The notes beneath the pieces are model-generated. The model was not told the DNA's origin. It ran no database searches and was given only the letters and a program-made list of their open reading frames with translations. 64,000 nucleotides of DNA from Paramecium octaurelia. Lineage: Eukaryota; Ciliophora; Oligohymenophorea; Peniculida; Parameciidae. The stretch is taken from positions 189,846 through 253,845 of the forward strand of contig CAJJDP010000063.1 of assembly GCA_905182995.1 (NCBI GenBank). The letters are read 5' to 3'. The translations under genes and the position numbers were made by a program. Shown piece after piece: positions 50,109 through 61,738 of the stretch (its first letter is position 1; every line of letters begins with the position of its first letter).

Positions 50109-50894
50109 AATTAAAAAAATATAAAAATATTTTTAATGTTTTGAATTATTTAAATTTCTGGATTTATTCTTTGGAAATATAAAAATTTTTAATAATTATC
50201 AAAAAATAAATAAAAACATAACTTACATCACTAATTGAAGGGTAACTCCATACACAAAGATGAAAATTTGTATGTTAATTTTCTTTATCTTAAGATGCTC
50301 ATTAATAATGAAGGTTTACTTTAGCAAGATTTATTAAGTATAATAGATTGAACTCTCTTTGGTTGATTGAACTAATTGTTATTTTCTAGTGAAAAATATA
50401 AAAAAAAAATCAAAAACAAATTAAACTAGATAAATAGAGTTTGAAATCAGATAAGTTATATCACCTCTTCTTTTTCCTTTATTAGACTAATATGTTATTC
50501 AAGAATAAAAAGGGTTTAAAATCTAAATCATAAGGTAGATGTTGATAAATTCTTAAGAAATTCATTCCTTATTTCATAGCTTTAATTAGTTGTACTAAAA
50601 TGTTTACATAAATTTGCTAATTAATAGTTCTATGGAATAAAAATATTTAGTGTGATTAACATACTGAATTAAATTTAGAATCATTGAAAAATTGTCGAAA
50701 AGTGATCCTTTTAGATATTTAATTATAAAGTTTAAGAGTTATCTTTGTGGTTAGATTTAAATCGAGCTTTCATATGATAGTTTAGTAGAAATTTAATGAT
50801 CAGCAATAATCGAATTAATTAGATTAAATATATACTTATTATTATTCATAGTTTTTCATATTAATTAATATTATAAATAATTTAGTAAATAATT
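50109..50894. other. Intergenic region, no supported gene
   Basis: About 790 bp. A short frame starting near 50261 (MKICMLIFFILRC) reads like a signal peptide but cannot be extended beyond about 40 codons. The rest has TGA in all frames. Confidence 0.45.
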
Positions 50895-51460
50895 ATGAAA
50901 GGAGCCTTGGATGATACTTAAGATTAACAACAGGGTGATCAAGAATTAAATAACGAAGAGAAACATATTTTGGAATAAAAATGTATATAGCATTTAAAAT
51001 ATTGAAAAGAATAAATATTGAATAACAGTGGTGTATTGGCTGCTTATGAATATTTTTTGAGAAGACTTTGCAAGGATGGATTTCCAAGTGGAAATGTTTA
51101 TGAGTATGCAGCTTAAGCTGTTTTAAAATATGAAAAAAAGAAATAAGCTGAACAGTTTCGACAACAGACAATGGCGAAATCTTTGGCTGAACTCTAATTA
51201 AGTAGCATATACTCAAATAAATTAAGACGAAAAACTTAAGGCTTAGCTTCAAGCTAGTAAAGTCGAAGTTAAAGCAGACCAGAAGAACGAGAAAAATGAC
51301 AAAAATAAATCACCTTAGAAAGGTAATAAGGATTAAAAGGAAAAAAATCCAAAAGATCAAAATTAAGGGAAAAACGACAAGAAGGACACTAAAGCTTAAG
51401 GTATATTGTTATGATTAACTTCATTAAGATAAAACAGATCCAAAATAAAAGAAGAAATGA
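50895..51460 (+). CDS. Small Lys-rich protein, unknown function
   Basis: Predicted 161 aa with introns of 27, 25 and 28 nt; the spliced length is 162 codons. The N terminus is acidic and Gln-rich. A folded core of about 45 residues follows (SGVLAAYEYFLRRLCKDG, PSGNVYEYAAQAVLKYEKK), and the C-terminal 60 residues are almost all Lys, Asn, Asp and Gln (KADQKNEKNDKNK, KKDTKAQDKTDPK). It may be a small ciliary or cytoskeletal protein, but that is a guess from composition. It converges with the cyclin gene; the stops are about 120 bp apart. Confidence 0.72.
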
Positions 51461-51581
51461 GTTACATATTTTTAATTTATTTCTTAAAATAAGTTATTAT
51501 AATATTTTACTGAAAATTATGATCTCAAAGAAAAGATGAATAAGGAAGAGTGTATATACACAGTTATAATATGGAGTAATC

Positions 51582-53581
51582 TCAAAAACTTTTATTTTAA
51601 GTATTTAAAAATTATTGCTTTGTAATCAACTATTGACCACCCCTTTATAATCTTAAGACAGTAGCAATATCTAATTATTTGACAGTATAACTCCGTTGTT
51701 TTTTATCTGCATAAGTTCTCAATAAAAAATACTACCTAGCATAATCGCCAGAATTGACATAAAGATGATATTCAATTAATTTTAAAAACACTTTCTCCAT
51801 TTCATTTATTTGAATGGTTGTAAATTATGTTAAAACTTTGGCAAAGTTATTATTTTCAAATGATTCATCATCCCAAATTTTGGAAGCCATAACTAATGCT
51901 GTAAATAATATTTTTTGCCAATTCAAACAATTTATTTCTAACCCTTAATTGTGTTCTAATAATCTATTTATATAGATCATAGATATAATTGCTACTTCTC
52001 TTTCCATTTTAGTGGTTGTCATAATGTTTTTACAATAATTTTGAATTATATCCACATTTGGTATATAATTGCTCAATGAAATGTCAATAAAAACTTTATT
52101 AAATAACTGAGAATCTTGTAAATTTAACGTTGTATCAACTGAAAATTATGATTGAAGTAATAGTTAACTTAAAATATAGTATTAAATAAGAACTTATTTT
52201 CATCATCTTCTTAGAATTATTCATTTAAATATCCTAAATCTGGATTGCAATTTTATTATTCAGTATTTTCAAAACTTTCAATATAATTTTGCTCTATAAC
52301 TTCCTCTTGTTATAGTTCTAGATACTCTTGTTTCATATCCTGTTATTCATCATCATCTAGTTGCAATTAAAAAGTCTAATCTTATATATATTCATTGTCA
52401 TCTCTATCATTTATTATATCTCTTTCATTTATAATATTCTAATCTAATAATATTTTTGTTTTATACTATCCTATTAACTCTAATTTTTATCATCAATACA
52501 TTAAATTTAACTAATATTCTTAATTTAATCTAAGTCAGCTAAACCCATCATTTTTTTAATGGTAATCCCAACACAATAACTGATTTCCTCAATATCAATG
52601 TTAATTAATGTTGATGCCAGTCTTCCATTGTCAATGGATTGATATAATAGTTATATTGATTCCCTTTCTAAATGAATTTCATTAGTGTTTTTTCCATTTA
52701 TTTTTAATAATTTATTAATAAATTTATTTGGCTTTTCTTAATAAGATTTCTATGTAGTTACTCTTTTCTTAATTTAATTTTATAGTGGATTCTTAACCAT
52801 TTTTGATGCTTGTTTAGTAACCATCTCCTTGGTATTAGGTAATTATACTATATTCTACAATTATTAATTTCCTTATTTTGTAGTTATATCTTCAACCTAA
52901 GGATTTCTTTCTTTTTTTCCTTTACTTGAGACTTTTTCCAATTTTGGTAATACTCTTGGTTTAATTTAGTTCAATTCCTGGGGTGGTGAAAAATGTTTCA
53001 TAGATGCCTTTCTATTAATGGGCTTTAGTATTTCCATGTATACTTCTTTGGTTTATTCAAATTGTCCATGCGAATTCAATTAGCCAGGTAAAGTATATCG
53101 ATTTTAAGCAAAATGATTATGATTTACTAACTAAGTATTATTGTCATTGTAAGAATCTAAATTATCACTTAATTGCTTGAGCAAATCCTAAAACTTTTAT
53201 TTATGCCCAGGTAATAACTTAATCTCTTGCAATAGTTTGTTTTAGGATTCTAAAGATTGTTAAGCTAATAATTGTAAACCACTTTTATATCCTCTTAACA
53301 ATAATTGGTTCGTATACTATTATAAATTGTATTCCACTAATTATCTATTATTTCTTAATTCTAATTACTTAAAAAGTATGCTATCTTTGAAACCTGTTAA
53401 ATCTGAACGGTTAGTTACATTGCTGCTATATTCAGTATCTCTATTAATTCTCTCTAAATCAAAATCATTGGAATTAATTACTTTTGGAAGTAGTTTTTTA
53501 ATTATTTCTCATAGTTGATTTCACATTTAGAATTTTATTTACATAACTCTTCATTCTAGCATCATCATCCCATTTTTTCAT
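51582..53581 (-). CDS. Cyclin Y-like protein with long N-terminal extension
   Basis: Predicted 640 aa with introns of 28, 23 and 26 nt; the spliced length is 641 codons. Residues 1 to about 450 are polar and Gln/Asn-rich with coiled-coil stretches (LELRNNRQLVEY, LQEIKLLPGHKQK). The C-terminal 170 residues form a cyclin box: YIPNVDIIQNYC, AIISMIYINRLLE, NWQKILFTALVMASKIWDD, FENNNFAKVL, NEMEKVFLKLIEYHLYV and YARQYFLLRTYAD. This matches cyclin Y, whose vertebrate form activates CDK14/16 at the membrane. The long extension replaces the short myristoylated N terminus of vertebrate CCNY. A frame without TGA also extends upstream of the chosen ATG. Confidence 0.85.
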
Positions 53582-54052
53582 TCTATTTATTTTTGATTAT
53601 TTAAAATATAAAGAAATATAATCAATAAATTATAGATAACAAACAATTCTCCATCTTAGCTGAGTTAATATATTCCAAAAAAATTAATCTATGGATTATA
53701 ATAAATTGATATCAATATTTTTTATCATCTGATATTTATTTATTTCTTTTAAGCAAATCTGCTAATTAGATATTAAGCATTAAAACTCTATCCTCGATTC
53801 TTTTGAAGAAATCTAAATACAATACCTACATAAATCGTTATTAAAATATTTATCTACTTAATTCATCTTATAAGGATATATTCCAAAATTGTTAAGTTGC
53901 AAATTATTGTTGATATCCTAAGGGATCAATTTACTTGGCAGTCCATCTAATAAATATATTTTAATGTTAGAATTGACATTATCTTGATAATGAGAAAATC
54001 TATTAATAAAAAAAATTGATTAACTGTTTAAAGAATTTTAAATTTAAATATT
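53582..54052. other. Intergenic region between divergent genes
   Basis: About 470 bp between the starts of the cyclin gene (-) and the coiled-coil gene (+). On the minus strand a TGA-free frame runs through most of it, in phase with the cyclin start, but no upstream ATG is seen. It may be an unrecognised 5' exon or chance. Confidence 0.4.
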
Positions 54053-56671
54053 ATGTATGACACCAGATAGATGTACTTTGATAAAGATTCATCTCTTCAT
54101 AATATCAGCAATCTCAGTGATAAAAAGGATTATCATTTCTATCAAAGAGATCTATTAGCAGAGTTAAATCAAAGCCAATAAAGGTTAACAGTTTAAGAAT
54201 TAGAAAATAAAGTAGTGATGTTAGCAACAGAGAATGAGAGATTAATGTCATAATTGAATGATAAAAATAGAGAAATTGAATTTTTGTAAGAGGAGTAACG
54301 AATGCTATAGAATGCTTATTAATCATAAAAAGATGATAGATATAGAACAATAGAAAATAGAACTACAAAAATGATATACGAAAATGAGAAGGTTGTTTTA
54401 ATGAATTAGAGCTTACAAATCTAATTAGAAGAACTGTCCTATTAGTATGAATCATTGCAAAAGAAGTTTTAAGTTGAAACAGAAATGATTGAATAAAAAT
54501 GGAAAGCTCATTATGGAGAAATGTATGAACAATAAAATAAGAATCTAACAGTCAACATTGAGAAGTTACTCAATGAATTAAAGTAAAATTCAGATCTTAT
54601 TTAATCTTACGAAGAGAAACTGAAGAGCTGTTCAAAAGAACTATAAATGGCAAAAGAATAACTTGATTATAAGGATAAAAAAGGAAATGAGTTACTTAGT
54701 AATAATCAATAAATTAGTAACATTTTAGAATAGTAAGATGCTGTTATTAAAAAGAATAGCGAAAAGATCTCATAATTATAAATACAATTAGAATAATAAG
54801 TCAATGAAAATAGATAATAAAAACAGAAATTGATCAATCTGGAAAAAGATATAGAGAGTAGAAGAATAAAGTATGAAGAATTAATAATACAATTTGAAGA
54901 ATTAAAATTATTGGAAAAAGAAGAAAGATTACAATTAGAAAAAAATGATTAAGAATTTTAACAATATAAACTCGATATTAACTAGATGAAATCCAATCTA
55001 AATGAATTGAACAGAAATCATAAGTTGTAACAGTAGGAAAATCAAAATAATTATAACATGGAGATAAATCATCTTAAAAAGCAAATTTAATAAGTTATTA
55101 TGGAAAATGAAGATTTATAAAAATTACTTAATTAAACTAGATAAAATCTAAATAATGAAATTAATAAAACCACTACTCTAGAAAAGTAATTAGCTGATAA
55201 TGCCTAAGATATTTAGATTAAAGAATAGCAATTACTTATGCAATATAAGGAGTTAGAAGCTTAAAAGTTGAAATTCGATAAATTATTCCAAGAGAATACA
55301 TCCTACCTAAAATAATAGCAAAATCAATTTGATATTAAATTGTTGTAAAATTAACAGTAAAATAAATTGGTAAATTATAAATCTTATTAGTTAGTAAACA
55401 GAACAAATTTTATAATAAAAAAATAAAGAAGTCAATAATCTTAATGACAGAATCAATGTTTTATTGCAGAAAATTGATGAATAGGCATCCTACATATAGC
55501 AATTATCCTATCAAAGTAACATTAAAGGGGAAGAAATCGAAGAAACTAGACCACAAATTCAAAGTCTTAGAAATGAATTACACAGACTTCAATAGCTTAC
55601 TGTGGAATAGAGTAATGAAATAGATAATTGGAAATTAAAGACTATTCGTATGGAGGAAAATTATGAAATGTAAAATAAAGACCAACTTGAGAAATTATAA
55701 AGATTCTAAGATGAAATTCAATAGCTTTAAACTAAATTACATAAAACCTAAGAAGAAAATATCAAAATAACCAATAATTTATAAGAAACCTTATCTAATT
55801 TAAATTAAATACAATAATTATTATCAGAAACCCATTAATAGTTAAAATTTGCAGAAAATAGAATTGAAATATAATCTCAAGAACTGGCTGAAACTAGTTA
55901 ATTAAGAGAGTAATTGGGTTTACTTAAAGAAAAACATTAAAAAGAGATTGAAGCCTTAAAAAAGGCAGTGGATTCAAGTTTGAAAGTTAAAATTGAAAAA
56001 GAGATTGCATAAGAGAGAGAAAAACTTGAAAACTATTCATAATAGATTACATTAGAAAAAAGAAGCTTGGAAAACGTTATTTAGAATTTAAACACAGAAA
56101 ATTAGTTGTTGAAAACCGAAATCATGCAATAATAGGAATATTTCAAATTGTAAGTTTAAGATCTGATAGTAGATTAATAAAAATATTTAATAAATATAGA
56201 TCATGTTTATAAGTAAATGATAATAAATATTATTTTAGATTAGAATTAAAAGGTTTATCTGAAGCATAGTAAATACAATATAATTAATTTGTTGTGTAAC
56301 TACATTCATAAATTGCCACATTGACGGAAGAGAATAAAACTCTTAAGGAATAATGTTAATCATGGTAATTGTAACTAAAACAATATGAGAAATAAAGTAC
56401 TAAACTTATTAATGAAATGGGTAATATATTTATATTGACCATATTGATAGAGTATCGAGTATCATCTTTAAAAAAGGATAACAGTAGACTAATTGATGAG
56501 AAATGCTACGAAAAGTCCAAGAATACTTTTCTTGAAACTTAAATAAAGCGTTCGACTCCTGTTAGAGATGTTCGGTCATCCTCAACCTATGTAGTTGGGA
56601 CTCCAAAAAGAAATAGATATGGTAAATAGTCAGTCTTAAGAGAGATAGACTTAATTAATCATTACTATTGA
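54053..56671 (+). CDS. Long coiled-coil protein
   Basis: Predicted 845 aa; introns of 25, 26 and 30 nt give exactly 846 codons. From residue about 40 to 790 the sequence is almost uninterrupted heptads rich in Glu, Lys, Gln and Leu (LENKVVMLATENERL, EKLLNELKQNSDLI, LEKDIESRRIKYEEL, LREQLGLLKEKHQ). The C terminus is basic and Ser/Thr/Pro-rich (KRSTPVRDVRSSST, GTPKRNRYG), with TP sites that could be CDK-type phosphorylation sites. Such proteins in Paramecium usually belong to basal bodies, cortical fibres or trafficking tethers. No specific family was recognised. Confidence 0.82.
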
Positions 56672-56775
56672 TAATCATATAGTTTAAACATATTTGAATA
56701 ATTTTCCTTATACGATTAATTCTAAACTTAATCAATAATTATAAATTAATTTATATGTTTATAAAAACAAGCTGC

Positions 56776-57649
56776 TCATGACAACCGTCTAAATTTTTCT
56801 GTTAAAATAATGAAATGTATTATATTTAAGTAAATAATGATCAAGACTTCTTCGTTAATGTACTTATTGTGAGAGCATTTATAGAGTTTTGAGTTCTTGG
56901 AGACTCTTATGGTTTATTGTAATGCAAAATTCTTTTGACACTAAAATTAGTTTCCTTTTTGATGTTGGCAATGGACATTTTCTTGTATCGCTGAGAACTA
57001 AACTATAGGCAATAGATTTTACTTATTTTGCTAATCCGGTATTTTTTCCAAGATTATGTTTTTCGAGGATTTGCTTTTTAACTGTTCCAACATTTAATCG
57101 TACATTTCTTTAGATATTCCAATATGTCCATGACTGGGACTTTGGGATGGAAGATCAGATAAAGTTTTTCTTACTTATATAAATTAATTACTCTAACTTA
57201 TGGCTTATTTGTATTATTTTAGCAGCTTACTATTCCAAAGTTTTCGATGCTTAATTAGACACTCCCATTTACATAGCCTAATCTTACATAGAGGTCTTTT
57301 CTTTCTACAACGTTATAATTTTATCCTCATATAAAGTTTTCAAGTCTTATATTTGCTTTTTATGTCTTTTTTGCACTTCTTCAATTTGCGAGTTGAACTA
57401 ACTCTCTTGAACTAATAATTATTCTGATTCTTGAGCTTAAATTTGTTCTTATAAATTCATAATGTCTTTTTTTAAAGTTACATTTTCAGCTCTTAAATTT
57501 TAGTAATCTGCTGCCCTTTCTTATAATTATTGAATTTATTTTCTAAGTAATTAAAGTTATTAGGATAAGACCTCTATTTAAAGGGACATCTTGTTGTTTT
57601 AGATGCTCAATTAGTGATTCAAAATTTCCAAATCTCCTGTTTAATTCAT
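56776..57649 (-). CDS. Coiled-coil protein, unknown function
   Basis: Predicted 283 aa with one 22-nt intron; the spliced length is 284 codons. The N-terminal 150 residues are coiled coil (LQLLRKQIQQLQERA, QIEEVQKRHKKQIQDL). After that comes a Ser/Pro-rich piece (LSDLPSQSPSHGHIG), a second helix (MYDQMLEQLKSKSS) and a Cys/Gln-rich tail. It converges with the longer coiled-coil gene; about 105 bp separate the stops. The two could act together, but only adjacency supports this. Confidence 0.7.
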
Positions 57650-57792
57650 TTTTAATTTGATATTTATTAGAAAAATAAATCAGACTCTGTTCTTATTTAA
57701 AACTATTAAATGATAATATAATGTGATCTAAAATTTAGATCCATTATTAAATATTATATTATTGATCATGTATGAATAGAGATACACTATAA

Positions 57793-58739
57793 TCATTTTT
57801 TTTAAGTCTAATCCATAGACAAAAACAATATTTTTGGATTTTTGTTTTTTGCAATAAGTTAAGTAGTTTCAAAATATCGAATTTACATAGCTGCCTTAGA
57901 ATCTAACATATCAGCAGCCTCTCTCATGAGTTTAGCAGCTTCAACATCACTCTAGAGTTTAACATAACAATACTTTTGCTGAAATAATTTTGGACTAAGC
58001 TAATTTCTAGGCTTTGGGTGCATTTGTAATGAACTTTATAATTCACCTCCCATTTACATATCCTTAATGAAAAAATGCTCTAAGAAGATTCCTAATATAA
58101 ATAGACAGTGAAATATACCCCACTCTGATACAACATCAAATACAAAACCCTCTATTTCATCAGCAATCTTTTATCTATTCTCAATTATATCCGATAGATT
58201 GTGTTCACCAGCAACTGTTCGAGGAGTCTTAAATCAATATATATTAATGCCGCGTATGTTATTTCTTTAATTGCTTCAACAATTTTTTGACTCTATAGGC
58301 TGATTTACAAACGTCTACAACTCTATAATATACAATTGTATCAATATTGACATTGATATTGTCTTTAGTCAAAATGAGTTATCTCTCTAAATCAATTCTA
58401 TCTGTAAGGCTAAGGGATAGTCTAAATAGATTACGGATTGAATTCATGTAGCCCAGGTTCCAAGGTCCTTTAATATTTTCCAAACTTTTATAACAATCCC
58501 TTGGATCATTGTGTTATTTCATAATATGGATATGGAAAGCAACAACAACAGCATGGTAACCAGGCTCTCAAGGTTCTAAAGAAGGATTCAAAACAATTTA
58601 AAACGCTTTCATAACATGTCATTATCTCATTCATTTAATCATCCCTTTTTTTAAATAAAGGATGAAATTACATTTCAAAATTAGTTCTTGATCTTCTCAT
58701 TTAACTTTTCTCTGTTAAATTGACTTCAACTAGCAACAT
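57793..58739 (-). pseudogene. Stomatin/slipin-like gene with in-frame TGA and frameshift
   Basis: The product is clearly of the stomatin (SPFH/slipin) family: Cys-rich PCCCCCFPYPYYEI, GLLQKFGKY, LEPGLHEFNP, LTKDNINVNIDTIVYYRV, RTVAGEHNLSDIIENR, WGIFLEHFFIKDM, SDVEAAKLMREAADML and QIRYFETTQLIAKNKN. These proteins sit on the inner leaflet and organise membrane microdomains. Introns of 25, 26, 27 and 22 nt fit. Three defects remain: a TGA (plus 58506-58508) between EITQ and SKG in otherwise continuous coding sequence; an intron that would start GC rather than GT (plus 58228-58250); and a net one-base frame change after GELQSSL. A decaying duplicate is likely, though a missed 23-nt intron could explain the last defect. 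The terminal stop lies just outside the repeat. Confidence 0.65.
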
Positions 58740-58857
58740 TTAATTATAAAGTAATTTAATTATTAGATTTCACATTTAGAGAATGGTCATATTTATCTAA
58801 AATACATTATCAAATCATTATGATACTTCAATCAAAAAAATATTATAGATCAAAATC

Positions 58858-59160
58858 TCACTTCTCAAATGTTTAATTAACGACCATTGAATGCGCTAAT
58901 TGGTTAACTATTTTTTCGTTCTCAACGTAAATTTTATTTGCATCCTTTACCTATATACACATATAAGATATTTGCTATTATAATCTCTATATTGATTACT
59001 TTTCCATCAATTTCACAATTTATTTATTTCACTTCTGGTTCAATTATAAAAACATCAGTTAATTCTCTAATCTTCTCATAAATTTCTTATGAGGCATTAT
59101 AAATAGATAGACTAGCAAAATTTAATTTACTATCAACTATCACAAATCCAGCGGGCACTG
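58858..59160 (-). CDS. 3' fragment of TTC5 gene, cut by N
   Basis: Duplicate of the last ~300 bases of the TTC5 gene at 60211-61571, truncated at its upstream end by the N at 59161. It encodes only the C-terminal OB-fold part. It is an assembly duplicate. Confidence 0.75.
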
Positions 59161-59161
59161 N

Positions 59162-60092
59162 TAATCCATAGACAAAAACAATATTTTTGGATTTTTGTTT
59201 TTTGCAATAAGTTAAGTAGTTTCAAAATATCGAATTTACATAGCTGCCTTAGAATCTAACATATCAGCAGCCTCTCTCATGAGTTTAGCAGCTTCAACAT
59301 CACTCTAGAGTTTAACATAACAATACTTTTGCTGAAATAATTTTGGACTAAGCTAATTTCTAGGCTTTGGGTGCATTTGTAATGAACTTTATAATTCACC
59401 TCCCATTTACATATCCTTAATGAAAAAATGCTCTAAGAAGATTCCTAATATAAATAGACAGTGAAATATACCCCACTCTGATACAACATCAAATACAAAA
59501 CCCTCTATTTCATCAGCAATCTTTTATCTATTCTCAATTATATCCGATAGATTGTGTTCACCAGCAACTGTTCGAGGAGTCTTAAATCAATATATATTAA
59601 TGCCGCGTATGTTATTTCTTTAATTGCTTCAACAATTTTTTGACTCTATAGGCTGATTTACAAACGTCTACAACTCTATAATATACAATTGTATCAATAT
59701 TGACATTGATATTGTCTTTAGTCAAAATGAGTTATCTCTCTAAATCAATTCTATCTGTAAGGCTAAGGGATAGTCTAAATAGATTACGGATTGAATTCAT
59801 GTAGCCCAGGTTCCAAGGTCCTTTAATATTTTCCAAACTTTTATAACAATCCCTTGGATCATTGTGTTATTTCATAATATGGATATGGAAAGCAACAACA
59901 ACAGCATGGTAACCAGGCTCTCAAGGTTCTAAAGAAGGATTCAAAACAATTTAAAACGCTTTCATAACATGTCATTATCTCATTCATTTAATCATCCCTT
60001 TTTTTAAATAAAGGATGAAATTACATTTCAAAATTAGTTCTTGATCTTCTCATTTAACTTTTCTCTGTTAAATTGACTTCAACTAGCAACAT
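59162..60092 (-). pseudogene. Second copy of stomatin-like gene, lacking its last codons
   Basis: Same sequence as 57809-58739, with the same internal TGA, GC intron start and frame change. The final five codons and stop are missing because the copy ends at the N. If the two copies derive from different reads or contigs, agreement at the lesions argues against random sequencing error. Confidence 0.7.
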
Positions 60093-60210
60093 TTAATTAT
60101 AAAGTAATTTAATTATTAGATTTCACATTTAGAGAATGGTCATATTTATCTAAAATACATTATCAAATCATTATGATACTTCAATCAAAAAAATATTATA
60201 GATCAAAATC

Positions 60211-61571
60211 TCACTTCTCAAATGTTTAATTAACGACCATTGAATGCGCTAATTGGTTAACTATTTTTTCGTTCTCAACGTAAATTTTATTTGCATCCTT
60301 TACCTATATACACATATAAGATATTTGCTATTATAATCTCTATATTGATTACTTTTCCATCAATTTCACAATTTATTTATTTCACTTCTGGTTCAATTAT
60401 AAAAACATCAGTTAATTCTCTAATCTTCTCATAAATTTCTTATGAGGCATTATAAATAGATAGACTAGCAAAATTTAATTTACTATCAACTATCACAAAT
60501 CCAGCGGGCACTGTATTTTACTGTGTATAACTTACCAAACTTTTGCTAGCTAGAATCACACCTTTATTTATTCCATCTTTAAGATCTCCTATGGTACACA
60601 TCTAAAGTGGTTTATCGAATCCTTTAGGCTATTCTCTCAATCCTATTGGAATTTATTTGACAATATTTGATAGTTTCTTTTATGTTATTCTGCATTTGTT
60701 TGTAACCAAATCATGTACTTTTAGTACTTTCTATTAGACTTCTTTTAATGTATCGTTGGTTAAGGATTAGTCAATTTTATTGGCCTTCTAATAATCATTG
60801 AAGGCTAATTGATAATCTTCAAAATAACAGTGAATCTAGGATTAGATAGTATACTATTACATTTCCTCTATTGAAATATAAATCAGGGTTTTCTCTAGTT
60901 TAATTCTTTTCTGATTAATTGTATGCAGATAAAGCGAGATTTAATTCATTATTATTTTTTTTTGGATTCATGAAATAATCAGACAGGTATGCATTCCCAA
61001 CCAAATACCAAGATTATGCATTTTTTAAATCAAAAGTTAAGGCTTTCTTAGCTATTTCTAATGATTTGGTCACATTTGCACTCTTATCCTTTTGATCTCC
61101 GACTTGTCTCAAAACAATCGATAAGTATTATAATGATTTTATATTATTTGGATCTTTTTCAATTGCAGTTTCAAAACATTATTTGGCTGCAAGAAAATCT
61201 TTTTTCTTCCATAATATATGTCCAAGGGTATTTAAGCTGTCTATGTGAAAAGGGTTCAATTTCATCTAAATTTGATTTTGAATTAATTTTTACTGCTTTG
61301 GTAAGAGCTTCTTCAGCAAATTTGGAATATTCTGGTAGAATATCGGAAGCCTTTCCTTTCAAGAAATAGAGCTCTATCTTATGCTTCTTTGAGACTAAAA
61401 ATATAAAAAATTCAAATTACTTTCTAATTCTTCATTTTCAATAAAGGAGTCAATTTACTTAATAATGGATGTAACTTGAGGTTTGTAATGTTCTCCTTTT
61501 TGAAAATCATACTCTGCCTCTTCAGTCAGTTGATCAACTTAAAGTTTTAATTGTGAAAGTTATTCCTCCAT
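60211..61571 (-). CDS. TTC5/Strap-like TPR protein with OB-fold C terminus
   Basis: Predicted 418 aa; introns of 26, 28, 25 and 25 nt give exactly 419 codons. The TPR region matches TTC5 in order: FLKGKASDILPEYS, AEEALTKAMKLNP, LNTLGHILWKKKDF, CFETAIEKDP, LSIVLRQVG, SWYLVGNAYLSDYF, LALSAYNQSEK and NPDLYFNRG. The C-terminal TTC5 OB domain follows (PAGFVIVDSKLN, SIYNASQEI, VFIIEPEVKQI). In animals TTC5 is a p300/p53 cofactor and, with ribosomes, senses excess tubulin to trigger tubulin mRNA decay. The latter role would suit a ciliate with abundant microtubules, but is inferred. Its start is 167 bp from that of the divergent F-BAR gene. Confidence 0.9.
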
Positions 61572-61738
61572 GTAAATATTAAATTAAGAAAATAAAAAAA
61601 TTAATAAAGATATTAGCTAAGAATATTATTCTTATGAATGTTGTCGTTTATACTAAAATAAAATGATAAAAAGAAGAAGTAAGGTTTAAAACATCTTATA
61701 GAATATTACTTGTTATATTTCATAATTAATTAATAAAA

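Larger units (their letters stand above)
57809..60513. repeat. 1352-bp direct duplication flanking a single N at 59161
   Basis: Bases 57809-59160 and 59162-60513 read the same and both end at the N, the same pattern as at 12285 and 25187. Each copy holds most of the stomatin-like gene and the 3' end of the TTC5 gene. It is best explained by overlapping contig ends that were not merged. Confidence 0.92.
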
